The notes under the pieces were generated by a model. The model was given only the letters and a program-made list of their open reading frames with translations. It was not told the origin of the DNA and searched no databases. Of a DNA stretch of 64,000 nucleotides, positions 43,651 through 50,757 are shown one piece after another. The DNA is from JBFLYO01 sp040756745. Its GTDB lineage: Bacteria > Bacteroidota > Ignavibacteria > UBA10030 > UBA6906. The position numbers and the translations under genes are program-made. The stretch lies in contig JBFLYO010000019.1 in assembly GCA_040756745.1 (NCBI GenBank), positions 1 through 64,000 of the forward strand, written 5' to 3'. Position 1 is the first letter of the stretch. Each line of letters begins with the position of its first letter.

Positions 43651-44805
43651 TCAATCCTCCGGACGCTCGCCGGAAGGGGCCATCTTGACCAGTTTTGGCA
43701 TGAACCGTGCGACAGGCGTTGCGAGATCGTGCTGCGCGCTCATGACGTCGTTGATGTCCTTGTACGCCCAGGGAACCTCGTCGAGTCCCGCGGAGAGGAG
43801 AACCACCCCCTGTGACCGGAGATATTCCTTCGTCTCCTTCCATGTGAACGACTTTGCCGCCGCTTTGCGCGACATGCGCCTGCCGGCGCCATGGGAAGTG
43901 GAATTGAGCGAGAGAGGATTGCCCCGGCCTTTGACAATGAATCCGGGAGCGGCCATAGACCCCGGGATGATCCCCAGCACTCCCTCTCCTGCGGGCGTGG
44001 CCCCCTTGCGATGGACGATCACCTCCCGGCCGCGATGAATCTCGCGCCAGGCGAAATTGTGGTGGTTTTCGATCTGGGCAAGAACGGGATGGCCGAGCGA
44101 GCGGATAATCGATTCGTGAATGATGTGGTGGTTGGCCGAGGCGTACTTCCCCATCAACTCCATGGCGGCCCAGTATTCCGCCCCGTCGCGGCTCAGGTCA
44201 AGCCACGCGAGATTGCGGGAAGCGCCTTCGAGCTCGGGGTGAAGCGACTTCGCCGCACGCGTGTAGTGTGCGGCAACCTGCGCCCCGGCGTTGCGGCTGC
44301 CGCTGTGGGAGAGGAGCGCAAGATACGTGCCGGGGTTCACTCCAGCCGCTGCCTCCTGGATCGTCAGCTCCACAAACTCGACAAAATGGTTGCCCGACCC
44401 CGATGTCCCAAGCTGGCGATGGGCGCGGTCTTTCAGTTGTGCGGTGAGCGGAGTGACGTCCCAGTCCTCGTCCATCACTTCATGCCACTTCCGCGGCTTC
44501 CATTCGGTGCCGACCCCGAAGCGGGTGTTGCTCTGGATCGCACCGGCATACAGATCGCGCTGAGACTGAAGCACGGCAGGCGGGACGTCGAAGATCGTCA
44601 TCATCATCCTGCAGGCGATGTCGACGCCTACACCGTAGGGGATGACCGCACCGTCGGTGGCGAGCACGCCGCCGATCGGGAGGCCGTAGCCGACGTGCGC
44701 GTCGGGCATGAGCGCTCCGGCGACGGAGACCGGGAGAGCAACGGCCGCGTCCATCTGTGCGCGTGCCGCGTCGTCAATGTCAGTGCCCCAAACGGGATAC
44801 CGCAT
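43651..44805 (-). CDS. rtcB: RNA-splicing ligase RtcB
   Basis: A 384-residue GTP- and Mn-dependent ligase joining RNA 2',3'-cyclic phosphate or 3'-phosphate ends to 5'-OH ends. Metal and active-site residues are visible: DAHVGYGLPIGGV, GVGVDIACRM (Cys65), SGSGNHF, ENHHNFAWRE and VHRKGATPA, with the guanylylated His305 in STSHGAGR. All key residues are intact. The protein is slightly shorter than E. coli RtcB. There is no RtcR or archease nearby. It overlaps pckA by one base and is followed by the macro-domain remnant. Confidence 0.96.
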   Translation of the reverse strand: MRYPVWGTDIDDAARAQMDAAVALPVSVAGALMPDAHVGYGLPIGGVLATDGAVIPYGVGVDIACRMMMTIFDVPPAVLQSQRDLYAGAIQSNTRFGVGTEWKPRKWHEVMDEDWDVTPLTAQLKDRAHRQLGTSGSGNHFVEFVELTIQEAAAGVNPGTYLALLSHSGSRNAGAQVAAHYTRAAKSLHPELEGASRNLAWLDLSRDGAEYWAAMELMGKYASANHHIIHESIIRSLGHPVLAQIENHHNFAWREIHRGREVIVHRKGATPAGEGVLGIIPGSMAAPGFIVKGRGNPLSLNSTSHGAGRRMSRKAAAKSFTWKETKEYLRSQGVVLLSAGLDEVPWAYKDINDVMSAQHDLATPVARFMPKLVKMAPSGERPED

Positions 44806-46403
44806 TACCTTGGTCCTGCATTCCTCACGGCTGCTGACGCTTCGTTGCGGAACTGCTCGAAGTTCTTCCGGAATTTTTCCGCGAGTTCCTTTGCGCGGGC
44901 ATCGTACAGGGCCTTGTCCTTCCAGGTGTTCCTCGGGTCCAGGAGCTCATCCGGGACGTTGGGACAGTTGATCGGCACGTGGAGACCGAACACGGGATCC
45001 TGCCGGGTCGGCATCGACGCGAGAGATCCGTTAAGCGCCGCGCGTATCATCGCCCGGGTATGGCCGATCTTCATCCTGGAGCCGACCCCGTATGGCCCAC
45101 CGCTCCATCCGGTGTTCACCAGCCAGCTCACGGCTCCATGCCGTGCAAGCCTCTCGCCGAGCATTGTTGCATACACCGTTGCGGGGAGCGGCATGAACGG
45201 GGCGCCGAAGCAGGTGCTGAATGTGGTTTGTGGCTCATTACCCACACCTTTTTCGGTGCCCGCGACCTTTGCCGTATATCCCGACAGGAAGTGATACATC
45301 GCCTGATCAGGCGTCAGCCGGGCGATCGGCGGCATCACACCGAAGGCATCGCAGGTGAGCATGATAACGTTCTTCGGATGTCCTCCCATGCCCGATGGTG
45401 CATGATTCTCGATGTGGGTGAGAGGATATGCTGCCCGTGTATTCTCCGTCAGTGTGCCGTCGTCCAGGTCGATGTGGCGCGATGCGCTGTCAATGATTAC
45501 GTTTTCAAGCACCGTGCCGAACATCCGCGTCGTCCTGTAGATGTCCGGTTCTGCCTCGGCGGAGAGGCGGATGACCTTGGCGTAACACCCCCCTTCGAAA
45601 TTGAAGATCCCCTCGTTGCTCCAGCCATGTTCATCGTCACCGATGAGCGACCGCTCGGGATCGGCGGAGAGCGTGGTCTTCCCCGTTCCCGAAAGTCCGA
45701 AAAAGAGGGCCGTATCTCCCCCCTTCCCCGCATTGGCCGAACAGTGCATGGGAAACACGCCCCGCTCGGGGAGAAGATAGTTCAGCACCGTAAACACCGA
45801 CTTCTTGATCTCCCCTGCGTAGGTCGTCCCTCCGATGATCGCCAGTCGCTTCGCGAAGTGTATGGCGATGAACACTTCCGAGTTGGTCCCGTCACTCTCG
45901 GGCGATGCGTGGAACCGGGGGGAATCGATGATCGTGAACGTGTCGGGAGAGGTATGAACTACCGGTTCCGCGGGCTGGAGGAACAGGTTTCGCGCAAAGA
46001 GATTCTGCCACGCATGATCCGTGATCACGCGTACCGGGATCCGGTATCGCGGGTCGGCCCCGCCGTACAGGTTCTGCACAAAGACATCCCGTCCCTGCAG
46101 GAAGGCGCAGAGTTTCGCATGCAGGGTCTCGAACCGGGCTTCGTCCATCGGGCGGTTGATCTTCCCCCACGCGATGCGCGACGCGGAAGAGTTCTCCCTC
46201 ACAATGAACTTGTCGTTGGGAGAGCGCCCGGTGTGGTGCCCGGTGTGGACTACGAGGGGACCGAGGTGCGAGATCCACCCCTCCCTCCGGCGGACGGATT
46301 CTTCATAGAGCGCAGGAGTGCTCAGGTCCATGTGCACTGCGCCAAGGTTCCTCAGGCCGAGGGAAATCAGGGGATCAGTACCGGTAATCGGCTGCATGCT
46401 CAT
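44805..46403 (-). CDS. pckA: Phosphoenolpyruvate carboxykinase (ATP)
   Basis: A 532-residue cytosolic enzyme converting oxaloacetate and ATP to PEP and CO2. The P-loop kinase motif is FGLSGTGKTTLSADP. The PCK metal site includes IGDDEHGW, with IGGTTYAGEIKKSVF and HTGRSPNDKF upstream and RIPVRVITDHAW at the start of the active-site region. It is full length for the ATP-type family. Its stop shares one base with the rtcB start. The 150 bases upstream hold tandem repeats and a hairpin. Confidence 0.96.
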   Translation of the reverse strand: MSMQPITGTDPLISLGLRNLGAVHMDLSTPALYEESVRRREGWISHLGPLVVHTGHHTGRSPNDKFIVRENSSASRIAWGKINRPMDEARFETLHAKLCAFLQGRDVFVQNLYGGADPRYRIPVRVITDHAWQNLFARNLFLQPAEPVVHTSPDTFTIIDSPRFHASPESDGTNSEVFIAIHFAKRLAIIGGTTYAGEIKKSVFTVLNYLLPERGVFPMHCSANAGKGGDTALFFGLSGTGKTTLSADPERSLIGDDEHGWSNEGIFNFEGGCYAKVIRLSAEAEPDIYRTTRMFGTVLENVIIDSASRHIDLDDGTLTENTRAAYPLTHIENHAPSGMGGHPKNVIMLTCDAFGVMPPIARLTPDQAMYHFLSGYTAKVAGTEKGVGNEPQTTFSTCFGAPFMPLPATVYATMLGERLARHGAVSWLVNTGWSGGPYGVGSRMKIGHTRAMIRAALNGSLASMPTRQDPVFGLHVPINCPNVPDELLDPRNTWKDKALYDARAKELAEKFRKNFEQFRNEASAAVRNAGPR

Positions 46404-46423
46404 CGAAAAGATACATTGAGATC

Positions 46424-46556
46424 GAGATTGAGGTTAAGGTTGAGGTTAAGGTCAAGGACGAGAATCCCTGGTCTTTCCCTTGACCTGCTTCACCCCTTAA
46501 CCTGCTTCACCCCTTAACCTGCTTCACCCCTTAATCTCAATCTTCATCTCGATCTC
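46424..46556. repeat. GATTGAGG/CCTTAACC hairpin with 17-bp tandem repeats
   Basis: The left side reads GAGATCGAGATTGAGGTTAAG and further GGTTAAGG copies. The right side has three exact 17-bp copies of CCTGCTTCACCCCTTAA (46484-46500, 46501-46517, 46518-46534). These are followed by TCTCAATCTTCATCTCGATCTC, complementary to the left arm. It fills the gap between the S9 peptidase stop and pckA start and could fold into a long hairpin. Confidence 0.85.
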
Positions 46557-48612
46557 ACTTGCCTATATACTGCTTCAGCCAATCAAACACCGTCCTATGC
46601 CACAGCTCACTGTTCGCCGGCTTTGACACCCAGTGTCCCTCGTCGGGGAAATAGAGAAACTTCGACGGCACCCCCTGTCGCTGAAGTGCAGTGAAGAGCT
46701 GCATCGCTTCCGACTCCGGCACGCGATAGTCCAGTGCCCCATGGATGATCAGCGTTGGCGTCTTGAAATTGGCTGCGAAGCGGTGAGGCGAGTAGCGCTC
46801 GAACTCTTCGGGCTTCCCCCACGGCGTCCCGCCGTGATCCCATTCGTCGAACCAGACCTCATCCGTCGTGCCGTAGTTGCTCACGAAGTTGTACACGCCG
46901 TCGTGCGTTATGATGGCTTTGAACCGGTTCGGAGCATTGCCGAGGAACCAGTTCATCATGTAGCCGCCGAACGACGCTCCTGCGGCCGCCACGCGCGACG
47001 TGTCGATGTACGGTAGGGTCTCGATGTAATCAAGACCCTGCATGAGATCTTCAAACACCTTCCCTCCCCAGTCGCGGCTGATCTCATCCGTGAATTTCTG
47101 GCCGAATCCCGTGCTGCCGCGGGGATTTGGCGCGACAATGATGTACCCTTGCGCCGCCCAGAGCGATGGGCACCAGCGGAACGACCAGCTGTCGAGCCAC
47201 GCGTTCTGTGGTCCGCCGTGCACCAGGTACACGAGGGGATATTTTCTGGTACGGTCGAAGCCCGGCGGGAAGAAGATCCAGGAATGGACTTTCACCCCTC
47301 CTGCGCCGTCGAACCAGAGCGGTTCCTGCGGCGGGACGTTGAGCCTGGCAAAGAGGGAATCGTTCGCACCGCTGACTGGCAGGAAGCCTGATCCGTCGGT
47401 GTAACAGCGGAAGACCTCCGCCGGTCGGACGGCGCTCACGTTCGTGAAAACGAGCATCTTCCCGTCGCGCGTGACATTGATATTGTGGCTTGTGTGTTTT
47501 GCGAGCACCGTGCGCACCTCGCCGCCCGGAACCGACACGGCGAAAATCGGTTCAATCCCTTCATCTTCCGCCTCGAAATAGATCATCCTGCTGTCGGGTG
47601 ACCAGACCGGCGTCCTGGCATGGGCATCGAAAGATGACGTGATGCTGCGGGCCGTCCCCGCCGCCCGGTCGTACAGCATGATCTCCCATCGGTCGGCCTC
47701 AAAGCCGCGTCGCTTCTGCGCTCGGTAAGCGATGTATCTCCCGTCAGGCGAATAGCGCGGCGTGCCGTCGGCCGCCGGATTTGTGGTGAACTGGCGCGGG
47801 GTTCCGCCGCTGGCAGGCACAATATAAATGTCGTGGTTTGTGGACCATGCCTCTTCACGAATCGGCACAGGGGTAGCCGTGTATGCGATCTCCTTCCCGT
47901 CGGGAGAAAACGCAAAATCAATCCCGCCGGAGAAGGTCTCCGATGTCGGCACGGCGTCCCGGTCGCCAGGCGTGAGGTTGCGCGGCTCTCCGCCGTTGAG
48001 CGGCTGGATGAAAATGTGCTTCCGCTTCCCCTCCACCCATTTGTCCCAGTGCCGGTACAGCAGCCGGGTCAGGATGCGCGCCTCCACCTTCCCCTGTTCC
48101 AGCTCTTCCAGTCGTGTCCGGTTCAGTGAATCGCTCTCCCTGAACGGCCTGTGCGAGAACTCAGGGAATACTTCGGAAACATACGCGATTGACTTCCCAT
48201 CGGGCGACCACACAGCTTTCGTGGCGCCCGTGGAGAGCGTCGTGAACTGTTTCATCTCCTTCCCATCCGCGCTCATGAGCCAGATCTGTCCCTTACCCGA
48301 CCCTGTGGATTCAAATGCGATCCAGCGGCCATCGGGCGACCAGGCGGCGTCCCCGTCATAGGCCGGCCTGCTTGTCAGCCGGCGCGCAGGGCCTCCAAGC
48401 ACCGGACTCATCCAGAGATCGGTGAAGACTATATTCGCCTGCAGATCCGGTGTCGAGAGATTGTACACCACGCTCTTTCCATCCGGAGAGAGCACAGGTG
48501 CGCTGACGCGCTTCATGAGGAACATGTCTTCGAGCTCCAGCGGCCTCAGGGTCTGGGCGACGAGTCCTGAAGCAAGACCGAGGATTGACGCCATCAAAAA
48601 CGGGAATCGCAT
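46555..48612 (-). CDS. S9-family prolyl oligopeptidase/acylaminoacyl-peptidase, exported
   Basis: A 685-residue serine peptidase. A signal peptide (LMASILGLASGLVAQ) is followed by a WD40-like beta-propeller (APVLSPDGKSVVYNLS, AAWSPDGRWIAFES, PRYSPDGRYIAYRA). The C-terminal hydrolase domain has oxyanion HGGPQNAWLDSW, nucleophile AAGASFGGYMMNW, Asp in HGALDYRVPESEA and His in FPDEGHWVSKP. It likely degrades peptides in the periplasm. It lies 17 bases downstream of dcd. Confidence 0.94.
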   Translation of the reverse strand: MRFPFLMASILGLASGLVAQTLRPLELEDMFLMKRVSAPVLSPDGKSVVYNLSTPDLQANIVFTDLWMSPVLGGPARRLTSRPAYDGDAAWSPDGRWIAFESTGSGKGQIWLMSADGKEMKQFTTLSTGATKAVWSPDGKSIAYVSEVFPEFSHRPFRESDSLNRTRLEELEQGKVEARILTRLLYRHWDKWVEGKRKHIFIQPLNGGEPRNLTPGDRDAVPTSETFSGGIDFAFSPDGKEIAYTATPVPIREEAWSTNHDIYIVPASGGTPRQFTTNPAADGTPRYSPDGRYIAYRAQKRRGFEADRWEIMLYDRAAGTARSITSSFDAHARTPVWSPDSRMIYFEAEDEGIEPIFAVSVPGGEVRTVLAKHTSHNINVTRDGKMLVFTNVSAVRPAEVFRCYTDGSGFLPVSGANDSLFARLNVPPQEPLWFDGAGGVKVHSWIFFPPGFDRTRKYPLVYLVHGGPQNAWLDSWSFRWCPSLWAAQGYIIVAPNPRGSTGFGQKFTDEISRDWGGKVFEDLMQGLDYIETLPYIDTSRVAAAGASFGGYMMNWFLGNAPNRFKAIITHDGVYNFVSNYGTTDEVWFDEWDHGGTPWGKPEEFERYSPHRFAANFKTPTLIIHGALDYRVPESEAMQLFTALQRQGVPSKFLYFPDEGHWVSKPANSELWHRTVFDWLKQYIGK

Positions 48613-48629
48613 AGTCCTTGCATTCCTTC

Positions 48630-49178
48630 TCAGTTGTTTTCCCTGTCAAAATTCTTCCACATCATTGATTCCACGGGCTTATCCGTCCGCGTGCCGTATT
48701 TGGCCGAAGGCTTGGCGCGGTACGTCGTGCCGATGGTTCCAGAGATCTCGAAGTAGATCAGCTGGCCGATCGGCATGCCGTGATAGACGCGCACCGCCTG
48801 CTTCACCGAAACCTCCAGGGTCCACGTATTGCAGAAGCCGACGTCCCCCTTTCCCGCCGTCGCATGGATGTCGATCCCCAACCGCCCGATGCTGCTTTTG
48901 CCTTCGAGAAACGGGACGTGCCGGTGCGTCTCCGTGTACTCCTCGGTCACGCCCAGGTAGAGGCGGTGAGGAAGCAGGATGAGTCCATCATCGGGAATCT
49001 GGAAATGTTCGATCTCATTGTGCACGCGCGCATCGAGAATGTCGCTTTTGTACACGGCCAGGTGCCGGCCGAGATGGACGTCGTAGGAGTTGGAGCCGAG
49101 ATACTTCCGGTCGAAGGGTGAGATCACGATCGTCCCCTTCTCAATTTCTTCGAGGATCTTGGTGTCGGTGAGTATCAT
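48630..49178 (-). CDS. dcd: dCTP deaminase
   Basis: A 182-residue enzyme deaminating dCTP to dUTP for dTMP synthesis. It has MILTDTKILEEIEKG, GSNSYDVHLG, LEGKSSIGRLGIDIHATAG (catalytic Ser/Arg and Glu region) and YRAKPSAKYGTR near the C-terminus. The start at 49178 begins the family; upstream in-frame sequence translates simple repeats. A local promoter lies 30-60 bases upstream. Confidence 0.94.
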   Translation of the reverse strand: MILTDTKILEEIEKGTIVISPFDRKYLGSNSYDVHLGRHLAVYKSDILDARVHNEIEHFQIPDDGLILLPHRLYLGVTEEYTETHRHVPFLEGKSSIGRLGIDIHATAGKGDVGFCNTWTLEVSVKQAVRVYHGMPIGQLIYFEISGTIGTTYRAKPSAKYGTRTDKPVESMMWKNFDRENN

Positions 49179-49206
49179 GGCAGTGGGGAGGGGGAAAAAG
49201 TAGGAC

Positions 49207-49235
49207 AATGTAGGAAAAAATAGGGGGGAAATCAA
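49207..49235 (-). promoter_or_regulatory. Putative promoter of dcd
   Basis: Minus strand: TTGATT (49230-49235), 17 bases, TACATT (49207-49212), between the simple repeats and the dcd start. Confidence 0.5.
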
Positions 49236-49263
49236 AAAGCGGGGAAAGAGCAGGTTGAGATAT

Positions 49264-49325
49264 AGATTGAGATTAAGATTGAGATTAAGATTGAGATTAA
49301 GGGTGAGGTTAAGGTTAAGGGTGGG
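49264..49325. repeat. 12-bp tandem repeat (AGATTGAGATTA)
   Basis: Three exact copies of AGATTGAGATTA at 49264-49275, 49276-49287 and 49288-49299. Degraded GGTGAGGTTAAGGTTAAGGG follows, running into the 3' end of the decarboxylase gene (stop at 49315). The last codons of that gene may come from the repeat. Confidence 0.85.
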
Positions 49326-50739
49326 GGAGGGAGCGGGCGGTTGAGGTGATGAGCTGCCAGGCATCGTCCACATGACGTTGGGTGACACCGGTCTGGCTCG
49401 AGACGAACCGAAGTGTGTAGAGGCCGTTCAGTTTGGTGTGCGTCATGTAGAGCCGACCCGTGCGGTTCAGCGTTTCAAGGAGCAAGGCGTTCAGGCTGTT
49501 CAATGTGTCCTCGTTCATCCCGTCGGGATGGTAACGAAAGCAGACCGCCGCGAGCGGGACAGGGGCCAGGAGCTCGAAGTCGGACGACGCCCTGATCTTC
49601 TCGGCGAACGACCGCGCATACGCGATATGGCTCCTCACCATATCCTGCAGTCCCTGCACGCCATAGCTCCGTATCACAAACCAGAGCTTCAGCGCACGGA
49701 ATCGCCTCCCCTGCTGAATCCCCCAGTCGCGGTAATTGTTGACCTGCTCCGCTTCCTTCGTCTTCATGTACTCCGGAAGCAAAGCAAAGGTGCTGATGAG
49801 CGCGTCGGGGTCGCGGACAAAGAACGCGGAGCAGTCAAAGTTGGTGAGCATCCATTTGTGCGGGTTGAAGACAAAGGAGTCTGCACCTTCCACTCCGTCG
49901 ATCATCCACCGCATTTCCGGGAGCAGAAGCGCCGTACCGGCGTACGCGGCATCGACGTGCAGCCAGATCCCGTGCTGCCGGCAGATCTCCGCCATCGTCT
50001 TGAGCGGATCGATCGCGGTCGATCCGGTCGTGCCGAGCGTTGCGACGGCGCAGAGCGGCGTCAGCCCGTCATTGCGGTCTTTGCTGATCGCGGCTTCGAG
50101 GGCTTCCGGCTTCAGGGCGAACTTCTCGTCGACGGGGAGTTTGCGAAGCGACCGGGCGCCAAAGCCTGCAATCTTGACCGCCTTTTCGATGGAGTAATGT
50201 GTCTCCGTAGAGCAGTAGAGCGCGTACCGTGCGTTTGGATCAAAACCGCCGGAGTTGATCGCGAATTGCGAGTGTTGCTCACGCGCCGTGAGAATAGAGC
50301 AAAGTGTCGAGGTGGAGGCGGTATCCTGAATGACGCCGCGGAACACCGACGGAAGACCGATCATGTCCCGCAGCCACTCCATCATCCGTTCTTCCAATTC
50401 CGTAGCAGCGGGAGAGGTGACCCAGCTCATGCACTGCGCCCCCAGCGTGGCGGTCAACATCTCGGCAAGAATTGAAGGAGGGCTGCTGTTGGCGGGGAAA
50501 TACGCGAAGAAGGACGGGTGCTGCCAGTGGGTCATCCCGGGAAGGACAATCTCGCGGAAGTCCCTGAAGATTGCGTCAAACGGTTCGGGCGCTCCGGGGG
50601 GAGTCAACGGAAGGCGGTTCAGGATCTGCCCCGGTTGGACGTCGGCCCGGACGGGGTACCGCTCCACCTCCGCGAGATAGTCGGCCATCCAATCGACAAG
50701 CTCGTGCGCTCGACGGCGGAACTCATCCGTAGTCATCAT
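49315..50739 (-). CDS. PLP-dependent aromatic amino acid decarboxylase-like protein
   Basis: A 474-residue group II decarboxylase. It has the N-terminal arm HPSFFAYFPANSSPPSILAEML, PLP contacts WLHVDAAYAGTALLLPE, and the Schiff-base Lys in FNPHKWMLTNFDCSAFFV. DRNDGLTPLCAVATLGTTGS is the cofactor-ring region. It is closest in form to aromatic-L-amino-acid/tyrosine decarboxylases, but the substrate cannot be settled from sequence. It lies 18 bases after the Lon-like gene. Confidence 0.92.
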   Translation of the reverse strand: MMTTDEFRRRAHELVDWMADYLAEVERYPVRADVQPGQILNRLPLTPPGAPEPFDAIFRDFREIVLPGMTHWQHPSFFAYFPANSSPPSILAEMLTATLGAQCMSWVTSPAATELEERMMEWLRDMIGLPSVFRGVIQDTASTSTLCSILTAREQHSQFAINSGGFDPNARYALYCSTETHYSIEKAVKIAGFGARSLRKLPVDEKFALKPEALEAAISKDRNDGLTPLCAVATLGTTGSTAIDPLKTMAEICRQHGIWLHVDAAYAGTALLLPEMRWMIDGVEGADSFVFNPHKWMLTNFDCSAFFVRDPDALISTFALLPEYMKTKEAEQVNNYRDWGIQQGRRFRALKLWFVIRSYGVQGLQDMVRSHIAYARSFAEKIRASSDFELLAPVPLAAVCFRYHPDGMNEDTLNSLNALLLETLNRTGRLYMTHTKLNGLYTLRFVSSQTGVTQRHVDDAWQLITSTARSLPHP

Positions 50740-50757
50740 CGAAGCACCGGCTGCCGG

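Noticed and set aside
43891..46517. Two long plus-strand frames opposite rtcB and pckA
   Set aside because: Both lie wholly opposite conserved enzymes; the end of one (RLRLRLRLRS) only translates the intergenic repeat.
46484..46534. CRISPR-like array
   Set aside because: The 17-bp copies are directly adjacent with no spacers, and there are no cas genes in the window.
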